Assembly: GCA_964561005.1 (NCBI GenBank)
Contig: CAZLNO010000061.1
Location: 1 to 23,856, forward strand
Length of the DNA: 23,856 bases
Direction of reading: 5' to 3'
Source: CAZLNO01 sp964561005
GTDB lineage: Bacteria; Pseudomonadota; Alphaproteobacteria; Kiloniellales; Rhodovibrionaceae
The notes below the pieces were generated by a model that was not told the DNA's origin, ran no database searches, and saw only the letters and a list, made by a program, of their open reading frames with translations. A program made the translations under genes and the position numbers. This document shows positions 14,535 to 21,878 of this stretch, one piece after another; the first letter of the stretch is position 1, and each line of letters opens with the position of its first letter.

Positions 14535-15230
14535 ATGATCGAGCTCTATAGCTGGCCGACGCCGAACGGCCACAAGGTGCACATCATGCTGGAGGAGACC
14601 GGTTTGGACTACGAGGTCCACCCGATCGATATCGGGGCCGGCGACCAGTTCGACGAGGCCTTCCTGAAGGTCTCCCCGAACAACCGCATCCCCGCCATCG
14701 TCGACCGCGACGGGCCGGAGGGACACCCCCTGCCGCTGTTCGAGTCCGGTGCGATCCTGTTCTATCTGGCCGAGAAGACCGGTTATCTCCTGCCCAAGGA
14801 CCCGACCGGACGCTATCGCACCATCCAGTGGCTGATGTGGCAGATGGGCGGCCTCGGCCCGATGCTGGGCCAGGCGCACCATTTCCGGCAGTACGCGCCC
14901 GAGCGCTACCCGTACGCGTTCGACAGGTACACCAACGAAGCCAACCGCCTGTACGGCGTGATGGACCGGCGGCTGGGCGAGGCGCCCTATCTGGCCGGCG
15001 AGCACTACACCATCGCCGACATCGCCGCCTATCCCTGGACGCGCAGCCATGAGCGCCAGGGCGTGGACATCGAGGACTACCCCAACGTCAAGCGCTGGCA
15101 GGCCGCGATCGCCGAGCGGCCGGCGGTGCAGCGCGGCCTGGAGGTGCTGGCCGAGCACCGGCAGGCCGGCGGCTTCGACGACAAGGCGAAGGAGATTCTC
15201 TTCGGCGCCACCCAGTACGCGAAGCGGTAG
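14535..15230 (+). CDS. Nu-class (YfcG/YghU-like) glutathione transferase
   Basis: 231-aa cytosolic GST. The N-terminal thioredoxin-like half has TPNGHKVHIMLEE and SPNNRIPAIVD with the cis-Pro and the FESGAI glutathione-binding segment. The helical half carries GPMLGQAHHF, typical of the YfcG/YghU (nu-class) group, several of which act as disulfide-bond reductases using glutathione. ATG 14535 is preceded by GGAAGG. It is first in a three-gene unit with a PLP enzyme six bases downstream and a second GST closely similar to it. Confidence 0.9.
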   Translation: MIELYSWPTPNGHKVHIMLEETGLDYEVHPIDIGAGDQFDEAFLKVSPNNRIPAIVDRDGPEGHPLPLFESGAILFYLAEKTGYLLPKDPTGRYRTIQWLMWQMGGLGPMLGQAHHFRQYAPERYPYAFDRYTNEANRLYGVMDRRLGEAPYLAGEHYTIADIAAYPWTRSHERQGVDIEDYPNVKRWQAAIAERPAVQRGLEVLAEHRQAGGFDDKAKEILFGATQYAKR

Positions 15231-15236
15231 CCGGCC

Positions 15237-16394
15237 ATGAGCGAGGACCCCCGCGCGAGGGCGCACCCCGAAACGGCGGCGGCGCAGGCGCTGCACGGCT
15301 TCGAGCCCGACGGCGGCGCGGTGGTGCCGCCGCTGCAGGCCAGCACGACCTTCGTGCGCGACGCCGACAACCGCCTGCTGGGCGGCGACCTCTACCAGCG
15401 GCCGGACAGTCCGGGCCTGCGGCCGGCGGAGAACCTGCTCGCGCACCTGGAGGGCGGCGCCGAGGGCCTGCTGTTCAGCTCCGGCATGGCCGCGGCGGCG
15501 GCGGTGCTGCAGGCCGTGCGTCCCGGCGACCACGTGGTCGCGCCGCGCGTGATGTACTGGGCGCTGCGGAACTGGATGGTCGGGTTCTGCCGCGACTGGG
15601 GCGTCGGCCTCGACCTGGTCGACATGGCCGCCCCCGACGCGCTCGCCGCCGCCGTGCGCCCCGGCGAGACGAAGCTGGTCTGGGTCGAGACCCCGGTGAA
15701 CCCGACGTGGGATGTCGTGGACATCGCCCGCGCGGCCGAGATCGCGCGCGGCGCCGGCGCCGTCCTCGCGGTCGACTCCACCGCAGCGACGCCGGTGCAC
15801 AGTCAGCCGCTGGCTCTGGGCGCCGACATCGTGCACCACTCGGCGACGAAGTACCTGAACGGGCATAGCGACCTGCTGGCCGGCGGCCTGGTGACCGACG
15901 ACCCGGACTCCTGGATATGGCAGCGCGTGCGGGAGAACCGCGCCAAGGGCGGCGCCATGCTGGGTGCCTTCGAGGGCTGGCTGCTGCTGCGCGGCATGCG
16001 CACGCTCTATCTGCGGGTGCACCGGGCCAGCGAATCGGCGCTGAAGATCGCCTGCCACTTCGAGGGGCATCCCCATGTGGCGCGGGTGCTTTATCCCGGC
16101 CTGACGCGCCATCCGGGGCACGCAGTGGCGCGAGGGCAGATGCGCGATGGCTTCGGCGGCATGCTGTCGCTGCGCGTGTCCGGGGGGCGGGAGGCCGCGC
16201 TGCGGACCTGCGGCGCGTGCCGGCTGTTCCTGCGCGCCACCTCGCTGGGCGGCGTCGAGAGCCTGATCGAGCACCGCGCCAGCATCGAGGGCCCGGACAG
16301 CCCGGTGCCGGACGACCTGCTGCGGGTCTCGGTGGGCATCGAGCACCCCGAGGACCTGATCGCCGACCTGGAGCAGGCGCTGGCCCAGGCCTGA
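15237..16394 (+). CDS. Cys/Met-metabolism PLP-dependent enzyme (cystathionine lyase/synthase-like)
   Basis: 385-aa fold-type I PLP enzyme of the trans-sulfuration family. Lys205 in HHSATKYLNGHSD is the Schiff-base lysine. The Asp that contacts the pyridine ring is in AVDSTAATP, and the SSGMAAAAAVLQ segment corresponds to the phosphate-binding loop. The region matching the usual YSRxxNPT motif reads YQRPDSPGLRPAEN, somewhat divergent. Members cleave or form C-S bonds of cystathionine, methionine or similar substrates; the exact reaction is not determinable. Lying between two GST genes suggests a role in processing thiol conjugates or sulfur amino acids (inference). Confidence 0.85.
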   Translation: MSEDPRARAHPETAAAQALHGFEPDGGAVVPPLQASTTFVRDADNRLLGGDLYQRPDSPGLRPAENLLAHLEGGAEGLLFSSGMAAAAAVLQAVRPGDHVVAPRVMYWALRNWMVGFCRDWGVGLDLVDMAAPDALAAAVRPGETKLVWVETPVNPTWDVVDIARAAEIARGAGAVLAVDSTAATPVHSQPLALGADIVHHSATKYLNGHSDLLAGGLVTDDPDSWIWQRVRENRAKGGAMLGAFEGWLLLRGMRTLYLRVHRASESALKIACHFEGHPHVARVLYPGLTRHPGHAVARGQMRDGFGGMLSLRVSGGREAALRTCGACRLFLRATSLGGVESLIEHRASIEGPDSPVPDDLLRVSVGIEHPEDLIADLEQALAQA

Positions 16395-16429
16395 CCACGA
16401 GAAACGAAGGGCGGAGAAGGGAGCCGAGC

Positions 16430-17056
16430 TTGACGATCCAACTCTATACCTGGACGACGCCGAACGGCCGCAAGGTCTCGATCATGCTGGAGGAGCTGGG
16501 CCTGCCCTACAAGGTGCATCCGGTGAACATCGGCGAGGGCGAGCAGTTCCATCCGGCCTTTCTCACCATCGCGCCGAACAACCGCATTCCCGCCATCGTC
16601 GATCCGGAAGGGCCGGACGGCCAGCCGTTCAGCCTGTTCGAGTCCGGCGCGATCCTGATGTACCTGGCGGAGAAGACGGGCCGCTTCCTGCCGCGGGAGC
16701 CGGAGGCCTACTACCGCTGCATCGAATGGTCGATGTGGCAGATGGGCGGTTTCGGCCCCATGCTGGGCCAGGCGCACCACTTCCGCCGCTTCGCCAAGGA
16801 GGAGGTCCCCTACGCCATCGAGCGCTACACGAACGAGACGCGCCGGCTCTACAACGTGCTGGACAAGCGCCTGGGCGAGGCGCCCTACATGGCCGGCGAG
16901 GAGTACACCATCGCGGACATGCTGACCTTCCCCTGGGCGGCGCGCCACGAGTGGCACGGCGTGGACCTGGACGACTTCCCCAACGTGCGCCGCTGGTACG
17001 ATACCATCGCGGCGCGCCCGGCGGTGCAGCGCGGCATGGACGTGCCCAAGCGCTGA
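16430..17056 (+). CDS. Second nu-class GST paralogue, TTG start
   Basis: 208-aa GST with the same motifs as the gene at 14535 (TPNGRKVSIMLEE, APNNRIPAIVD, FESGAI, MGGFGPMLGQAHHF), clearly a duplicate or close paralogue but about 20 residues shorter at the C-terminus. No ATG or GTG is placed correctly for the conserved N-terminus; TTG 16430 with GGAGAAGGG eight bases upstream gives the matching start. It lies 35 bases after the PLP-enzyme gene and is probably last in that operon. Confidence 0.88.
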   Translation: MTIQLYTWTTPNGRKVSIMLEELGLPYKVHPVNIGEGEQFHPAFLTIAPNNRIPAIVDPEGPDGQPFSLFESGAILMYLAEKTGRFLPREPEAYYRCIEWSMWQMGGFGPMLGQAHHFRRFAKEEVPYAIERYTNETRRLYNVLDKRLGEAPYMAGEEYTIADMLTFPWAARHEWHGVDLDDFPNVRRWYDTIAARPAVQRGMDVPKR

Positions 17057-17087
17057 GGATTTCCCACTTTCCGCCGCGCCGTCCGCA

Positions 17088-17117
17088 TTGACAATTGCCG
17101 CACCGCCCCGCTAGAAG
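17088..17117 (+). promoter_or_regulatory. tRNA-Ser promoter
   Basis: Consensus TTGACA (17088-17093), an 18-bp spacer and TAGAAG (17112-17117). Transcription would start about 75 bases before the mature tRNA. A small inverted repeat (CCGCCC and GGGCGG) overlaps the -10. Confidence 0.65.
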
Positions 17118-17196
17118 GGCGGTCCCTGGCGAGGTCGTCACGCAGCGCCCATGTTCGAGGGCGTCCGGGCGGACGCGGAGACCATCGCCCTGTTCC

Positions 17197-17288
17197 GGAG
17201 AGGTGGCCGAGCGGTCGAAGGCGCTCCCCTGCTAAGGGAGTAAGCGGGTAAAACCGCTTCGAGGGTTCGAATCCCTCCCTCTCCGCCA
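17197..17288 (+). tRNA. tRNA-Ser (anticodon GCU)
   Basis: Full class II cloverleaf. Acceptor arms 17197-17203 and 17278-17284 pair over 7 bp. The anticodon stem is 17224-17228 with 17236-17240, and the loop CTGCTAA gives anticodon GCU (17231-17233), reading AGC/AGU. A long variable arm follows, then a T-arm with GTTCGAATC. CCA is encoded at 17286-17288. Confidence 0.97.
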
Positions 17289-17387
17289 AAGCCCCGGAAA
17301 ACCGCGAATCATCCGAGAGGCGGCGGTCGTCCTTGCTGCGTGCGTAATGGCGCCGCGCCGTCCGGTCCGGGCCGGCAGGGCCTCGGG

Positions 17388-17825
17388 CTACTCCTGGATC
17401 GCGGCCAGGTAGACCGTCAGCGCGCTGACGCGGGCCTGGACAAAGGGCTCGCTGCCATAGCGGCCGTACGCTTCGTCGGCTTCCGTCCTGAAGGTGTCGC
17501 CCCAGACCGGCATCTGGCTCTCGCCGTGGCCGCGCACCGTGGTGCGGCCGTCGATGATCCGGTACACCTCCAGGAAGGGGAACTGGCCGCCGTCGCGCTC
17601 GGCGATCTTGGTGAGGTTGCTGGGGCTGATCGTCAGGAAGGGCGCCACCGGGCCGCTGCCCTGGCCGTCCGCGCCGTGGCACGAGGCGCAGTGCGCCATG
17701 TAGAGCTGCTTGCCCCGCCCGGCCTCGCGTTCGCCTTCATCGGCCGAAGCGGCTGTCGCGCCTGCCGCCAGAAGGCCAGCCCCAAAGGCCACGACCGCAA
17801 GACGCCCAGAAATGCGCCGCTGCAT
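17388..17825 (-). CDS. Secreted class I c-type cytochrome
   Basis: 145 aa. A basic N-terminus and hydrophobic segment form a Sec signal peptide with probable cleavage after ASA (about residue 28), so the protein is periplasmic. Haem c attaches at Cys46-Cys49-His50 (CASCH), and Met105 (ESQMPVWG) is the likely second axial ligand. One haem only. The style is that of small electron-carrier or oxidase-associated cytochromes; the redox partner is unknown. The start ATG has AGGGAGA upstream. Confidence 0.9.
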   Translation of the reverse strand: MQRRISGRLAVVAFGAGLLAAGATAASADEGEREAGRGKQLYMAHCASCHGADGQGSGPVAPFLTISPSNLTKIAERDGGQFPFLEVYRIIDGRTTVRGHGESQMPVWGDTFRTEADEAYGRYGSEPFVQARVSALTVYLAAIQE

Positions 17826-17936
17826 GATGTCTCTCCCTGTCCGATTTTTCGAGTTCGAGTGCTCGTCGGACAGAGAAGATAGTCAGTCGCCGCTCTCTCC
17901 GGTTTGACGGCGATCAAGTTCACGCGAATATATCAT

Positions 17937-18049
17937 ACCGCCCGACGTTTGAGCGGACTCGTCCTTCGACAAGCTCAGGACGAGGCCCTCATGCTGAGCT
18001 TGTCGAAGCATGAGGCCATACAGATGTACGATTTCATTCGTCGGGCGGT
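17937..18049. mobile_element. MITE-like element with nested REP palindromes, copy B
   Basis: 113-bp element with the same perfect 11-bp terminal inverted repeats as copy A (17937-17947 and 18039-18049), flanked on both sides by a perfect 5-bp direct repeat ATCAT, a clear target duplication. Internally CTTCGACAAGCTCAG is followed by its exact reverse complement CTGAGCTTGTCGAAG, with further nested palindromes, so the RNA would fold into one long hairpin. No coding capacity. The stop codon of the adjacent minus-strand gene lies inside the target duplication. Confidence 0.85.
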
Positions 18050-18050
18050 A

Positions 18051-18536
18051 TCATATGTCGATTGCCTCGGTGCACGGCGATTGGGCCTGTGCTTGCCCGG
18101 CCATCGGCTGAAGCGCCATCCGCGTGTACAGCGTGACGAGAAGCAGATCCTTGCGCGGTCCCTTGACGCGCCAGGACACCTCGTAACGCGCGGCGTCGAG
18201 GACCCGATAGGTCCCGTCATAGCGGTCCGGCGGACAGTCATGGCCCACCCGATCCGCGCCGTTCGTCAGGTCCAGGGTGTGGAAGAACTGGCCGTCCTCG
18301 AAGCAGACCGCGGCCTGCCCCGGCACGGGGAAGGTGAAGCGGTAGACGCGGTGGCCGGTGAAGGTGCCGCCGTTCGCCTCCCAGGACACCGTCTCCCGGT
18401 AGTGGAGTCCGTCGTCCTCCGGCGAGAACACGGCGCGCCCGGAGATGTCGTGACGCGTTCCGCGCCGGCGATCCAGCGCGCGGCGGGTGAGCGCCCAGGT
18501 CCCGGCGAGATAGCGCTTCAGGTCCTCGATTCCCAC
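18051..18536 (-). CDS. DUF6314-like protein of unknown function
   Basis: 161-aa soluble protein whose pattern (LAGTWALTRRALDRRRGTR, FSPEDDGLHYRET, FEDGQFFHTLDL, HDCPPDRYDGTYR, WRVKGPRKDLLLVT) matches the DUF6314 type, probably a beta-barrel like lipocalin-type ligand binders (fold is inference). GTG 18536 has GGAGG five bases upstream and overlaps the RHH gene by 19 bases, so translation is probably coupled. The MITE-like copy B sits immediately after its stop. Confidence 0.75.
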   Translation of the reverse strand: MGIEDLKRYLAGTWALTRRALDRRRGTRHDISGRAVFSPEDDGLHYRETVSWEANGGTFTGHRVYRFTFPVPGQAAVCFEDGQFFHTLDLTNGADRVGHDCPPDRYDGTYRVLDAARYEVSWRVKGPRKDLLLVTLYTRMALQPMAGQAQAQSPCTEAIDI

Positions 18537-18802
18537 GGGTCCTCCGTTTCGCGGCCGTTGTCGCCGCGCCGCGCGCGGCGCAGCACCCAGACGCGCACGG
18601 CGCTGGACAGGTTGCCGCTGCGCGCCGCGTCGATCTCCGCGATCAGGGCGTTGACCGACTGTCCGCGCGCCGCCGCCGCGGCCTTCAGCTCCTCCCAGAA
18701 GGCCGTTTCCAGGCTCAGGCTGGTGCGATGTCCGGCGATCGTGACCGAGTGCTTGCGCAGCCGCGTCGGATCGCCGGGCGCCTGCCGCCGATCCGGGTCC
18801 AC
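18518..18802 (-). CDS. Ribbon-helix-helix domain protein
   Basis: 94 aa. Residues about 17-75 (KHSVTIAGHRTSLSLETAFWEELKAAA, then GQSVNALIAEID) match the RHH_4-type domain, with the DNA-contacting beta strand before the TSLSLE turn. Such small proteins are common in alphaproteobacteria and some bind DNA; the target is unknown. GTG 18802 is the only suitable start. It begins 7 bases after the fumC stop and overlaps the DUF6314 gene, so the three form one operon. Confidence 0.8.
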   Translation of the reverse strand: MDPDRRQAPGDPTRLRKHSVTIAGHRTSLSLETAFWEELKAAAAARGQSVNALIAEIDAARSGNLSSAVRVWVLRRARRGDNGRETEDPWESRT

Positions 18803-18809
18803 GGCGCCC

Positions 18810-20231
18810 CTATCCGCGCTTGCGCGGGCCGATCATCTGCTCCGGCCGCACGTAGGCGTCGAACTGTTCCTCCGTCAGCAGGCCCAGCGCGACCGCCGCC
18901 GCCTTCAGCGTGGTGTCCTCGGCGTAGGCCTTCTTCGCCACCTTGGCCGCGTTGTCGTAGCCGATGTGCGGGTTCAGCGCCGTCACCAGCATGAGCGAGT
19001 CGCGCATGAGCTGCTCGATGCGGTGCGCGTTCGCCTCGATCCCGGCCACGCAGTTGACGTTGAAGCTCTCGGCCGCGTCGCCGAGCAGCCTGGCCGACTG
19101 CAGCAGGCTGTAGATCAGCACCGGCTTGAAGACGTTCAGCTCGAAGTGGCCGTTGGAGCCGGCGACCGTGGCGGTGGTGTGGTTGCCCATGACCTGGGCG
19201 CAGACCATGGTCAGCGCCTCGCACTGCGTCGGGTTGACCTTGCCCGGCATGATGGACGAGCCCGGCTCGTTCGCCGGCAGCAGCAGCTCGCCCAGGCCGC
19301 AGCGCGGGCCGGAGCCCAGCAGGCGGATGTCGTTCGCGATCTTCATCAGCGAGGTCGCCACGGTGTTCAGCGCGCCCGAGGCCTCCACCACCGCGTCGTG
19401 CGCGGCCAGGGCCTCGAACTTGTTCTCGGCCGTGACGAAGGCCTCGCCGGTGATCTGGCTCACTTCCTCGGCAAAGGTTTCGGCGAAACCCTCCACCGCG
19501 TTCAGCCCGGTGCCCACGGCGGTGCCGCCCTGGGCAAGCTGGCGCAGGCGCGGCAGGCTCGCCTCGATGCGCTCGACACCGTATTCGAGCTGCTTGGCGT
19601 AGCCGGAGAACTCCTGGCCCAGGGTCAGCGGTGTGGCGTCCATCAGGTGCGTGCGGCCGATCTTGATGATCTTCTCGAACGTCGCGGCCTTTTCGGCCAG
19701 CACCTCTTGGAGCGCTCGCAGCCTGGGCAGGGTCTCGCCGGTCAGCAGACGCACGGCGGCGATGTGCATGACCGTGGGGAAGGTGTCGTTGGACGACTGA
19801 CCCATGTTGCAGTGGTCGTTGGGGTGGACCGGCGCCTTGCCGCCGCGCTTGCCGGTCAGCATCTCGTTGGCGCGGCCGGCGATCACCTCGTTGGCGTTCA
19901 TGTTGGACTGCGTGCCCGAGCCGGTCTGCCAGACCACCAGCGGGAAGTGGTCGTCCAGCTTGCCCTCGGCGACCTCCTGCGCGGCCCGGCAGATGGTGTC
20001 GCCGGGGTCGGCCGACAGCACGCCCAGGCGCAGGTTGGCCCGCGCCGCGGCCAGCTTCTGGATGCCCAGGGCGCGGACGACGGGCGAGGGCATGCGCTCG
20101 CCGCCGATGCGGAAGTTCTGCAGCGAACGCTGGGTCTGGGCGCCCCAGTAGCGGTCCGCCGGGACCGCGATCTCGCCGATGGAATCGCTTTCGATGCGGG
20201 TATCCGCGCCGCCGCCGGGCTGCTGGTTCAT
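18810..20231 (-). CDS. fumC: Fumarate hydratase, class II
   Basis: 473 aa, normal length for the iron-free tetrameric fumarase that interconverts fumarate and L-malate in the TCA cycle. Signatures include TGSGTQSNMN near residue 104, HPNDHCNMGQSSND around 137-150, GRTHLMDATPL near 194 and the superfamily hallmark GSSIMPGKVNP at about 323-333. ATG 20231 has GAGGA seven bases upstream. It is the first gene of the fumC-RHH-DUF6314 unit and has its own promoter at 20269-20297. Confidence 0.97.
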   Translation of the reverse strand: MNQQPGGGADTRIESDSIGEIAVPADRYWGAQTQRSLQNFRIGGERMPSPVVRALGIQKLAAARANLRLGVLSADPGDTICRAAQEVAEGKLDDHFPLVVWQTGSGTQSNMNANEVIAGRANEMLTGKRGGKAPVHPNDHCNMGQSSNDTFPTVMHIAAVRLLTGETLPRLRALQEVLAEKAATFEKIIKIGRTHLMDATPLTLGQEFSGYAKQLEYGVERIEASLPRLRQLAQGGTAVGTGLNAVEGFAETFAEEVSQITGEAFVTAENKFEALAAHDAVVEASGALNTVATSLMKIANDIRLLGSGPRCGLGELLLPANEPGSSIMPGKVNPTQCEALTMVCAQVMGNHTTATVAGSNGHFELNVFKPVLIYSLLQSARLLGDAAESFNVNCVAGIEANAHRIEQLMRDSLMLVTALNPHIGYDNAAKVAKKAYAEDTTLKAAAVALGLLTEEQFDAYVRPEQMIGPRKRG

Positions 20232-20268
20232 GGCTGTCCTCGCTTCATGACGTCGATTCGTTGCGCGG

Positions 20269-20297
20269 TTTCTAGCATGTCCGACGCCCCGGGTCAG
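20269..20297 (-). promoter_or_regulatory. fumC operon promoter
   Basis: On the minus strand CTGACC (20297-20292) and TAGAAA (20274-20269) are 17 bp apart, just beyond the end of the upstream hydrolase gene and about 38 bases before the fumC start. Confidence 0.5.
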
Positions 20298-20306
20298 GCC
20301 GCCGAG

Positions 20307-20966
20307 TCAAGCCGCCGGGCGCAGGCCCTCGGCGAAGGCGGCCACGGCGGCCATCGCCTCGCGCCGGTTCTGCTCGGTGCCGCGGCCGCTGGCCTGGCGC
20401 GGCGCCAGGTGGTGGTCGCCGTCCTTGGCCCAGTGCAGGCGAACCGACGCCGGCAGCGCGTAGGCCGTGACCTCCGTCTGCGTGCCGAAGGGGTCGCGCG
20501 TGCCCTGGACGATCAGCGTGGGCGTGCGCAGTGTCCGCAGGTGGTCGAGCCGCGCGTTGTCCGGCTTGCCCGGCGGATGAAAGGGATAACCGAGGCAGAT
20601 GACGCCCGCGACCGGGCTGCCCTCCTGTTCGAGCTCGGCGGCCAGCAGGCTGGCCATGCGTCCGCCCATCGACTTGCCGCCCACCAGCAGGCCCGTGGGC
20701 CCGCCCAGCGCGTCCACCACGGCCCGCCAGGTCGCCAGCAGCGTGGGCTGCGGGTTCGGCGGCCGGCGCCGGCCGTCGCGCCGCGTTGCCGCCATGTAGG
20801 GGAATTCGAAGCGGGCGACGCGCAGGCCGTGCCCGGCCAGGCCCTCGGCGAAGGCCTGCATGAAGGGGCTGTCCATGCCCACGCCGGCGCCGTGCGCCAG
20901 CGCCAGTGTCGCGGGCGCTCTGTCCGGGCCGTCGAGGCGAATCTCGGGCAGGGCGGCTTGCGGCAT
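20307..20966 (-). CDS. Alpha/beta hydrolase (KANL3/Tex30-like)
   Basis: 219-aa alpha/beta hydrolase. The oxyanion region is LAHGAGVGMDSPFM, the nucleophile elbow is GKSMGGR (Ser in the centre), the acid is Asp in VQGTRDPFG and the His is in DGDHHL. The order and the GAGxxMDSPFM start resemble the KANL3/Tex30 group of predicted hydrolases; substrate unknown. The ATG at 20966 has only a weak ribosome site. It is divergent from the small gene at 21049. Confidence 0.82.
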   Translation of the reverse strand: MPQAALPEIRLDGPDRAPATLALAHGAGVGMDSPFMQAFAEGLAGHGLRVARFEFPYMAATRRDGRRRPPNPQPTLLATWRAVVDALGGPTGLLVGGKSMGGRMASLLAAELEQEGSPVAGVICLGYPFHPPGKPDNARLDHLRTLRTPTLIVQGTRDPFGTQTEVTAYALPASVRLHWAKDGDHHLAPRQASGRGTEQNRREAMAAVAAFAEGLRPAA

Positions 20967-21048
20967 GGTTTCGCTCAGGAATTCTTAACGGCGCTGGGTC
21001 ACGCTCCGCCATGATGCCGGATTCGGCGGAGGCAGCAAAGGACTCGAG

Positions 21049-21267
21049 ATGGACGACATTCGCCAGCGCGACCTCTCGAAGAAGCCTTACGAGCAGTATT
21101 CCGACGAGGAGAAGCGCGAACTCGCCCGGCGGTTCAAGGAATTCTCCCAGTTGGTGCGCGAGAAGGGGCCGGACCGCATGGGCCTGCAAGACAGGCCGGC
21201 GAAGAAGAAGCGCGTGCGCAAGTGGGATCCGGCCACCATGGGCCGGGCGCAACCGAAGGCCGGGTGA
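21049..21267 (+). CDS. Small highly charged protein of unknown function
   Basis: 72 aa, rich in Lys, Arg, Glu and Asp, predicted mostly helical in its first half (SDEEKRELARRFKEFSQLVREKG) with a basic patch KKKRVRKW near the end. It has no membrane segment or Cys. AAAGGA lies upstream of the ATG. I do not recognise the family. The basic tail could bind nucleic acid, but that is only composition. Confidence 0.6.
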   Translation: MDDIRQRDLSKKPYEQYSDEEKRELARRFKEFSQLVREKGPDRMGLQDRPAKKKRVRKWDPATMGRAQPKAG

Positions 21268-21297
21268 CAGCGCCAAGTCCCTGCGATCGGTCCCGCT

Positions 21298-21837
21298 TTA
21301 CATCCGCCCTCTGCTTGACCTCCGCCCGGCACGCTCCGCGCGGATGGCGGCCACCCGGACGGCCAGGTCGTGCCAGGGCGCGATGTCCCAGTGCCCGCGC
21401 GCGGCGCCGGACGGGGAGGGCAGCACAAATACCCGCGTGTGAGGAAACGGGCTCGCGACCCGAGGGCCGAGCGCGACCTCGGTCATGCCGAGAAAGACCT
21501 TCGCCGGGCGCTTGCCGACGAAAGCCAGCCAGTGGGGCCGATAGCGCGCGATTTTGGCGGCCAGGGCCGCAGTGTCGTCGGCATCGCGCGGCAACTCCGC
21601 ATCCGGCCCGCTCGCGCCCTGACAGAGGTCGGTGAGGCCGAGGCCATGACGCGGCAGTTCGCGAAATTCTTCCGGCGCCAGTCGACGCGGTGTCAGCCCC
21701 ACCGCGTGCAGCGTCGGCCAGAAGCGGTTGCCGGGGCCGGCATAGTAGGCGCCGCGACGGGCGGAGGCCCGGCCGGGCGCGCTACCGCAGAACACGACCG
21801 CCAGGCCGGGGGCGAGCACGTCGGGCAGGATCGTCAT
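21298..21837 (-). CDS. Mug-like mismatch-specific DNA glycosylase
   Basis: 179-aa protein of the uracil-DNA glycosylase superfamily, family-2 (MUG/TDG) style, which excises uracil or thymine opposite guanine. Visible are motif 1 VFCGSAPGRAS (residues 16-25), the YYAGPGNRFW block and motif 2 LPSPSGAAR (139-147). E. coli Mug has GINPG and NPSG; here the catalytic Asn position is Ala20 and the motif 2 Asn is Ser141. Either the subgroup uses a different mechanism or specificity is changed. It lies 41 bases upstream-to-stop from sspB on the same strand and may be in the same transcript. Confidence 0.78.
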   Translation of the reverse strand: MTILPDVLAPGLAVVFCGSAPGRASARRGAYYAGPGNRFWPTLHAVGLTPRRLAPEEFRELPRHGLGLTDLCQGASGPDAELPRDADDTAALAAKIARYRPHWLAFVGKRPAKVFLGMTEVALGPRVASPFPHTRVFVLPSPSGAARGHWDIAPWHDLAVRVAAIRAERAGRRSSRGRM

Positions 21838-21878
21838 GCCGCCCGACTCGCGCCTCGCCGCGACATGGCGGCCATCGC

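Noticed and set aside
14430..16346. A 638-codon minus-strand open frame opposite the GST/PLP genes
   Set aside because: It is antisense to two well-supported enzymes and has no recognisable motif.
17904..21014. A 1036-codon open frame on the plus strand
   Set aside because: It starts inside the MITE-like element and runs antisense to the DUF6314, RHH, fumC and hydrolase genes. Composition is Arg/Ala/Gly/His-rich with no domain, as expected for a GC-rich shadow frame.
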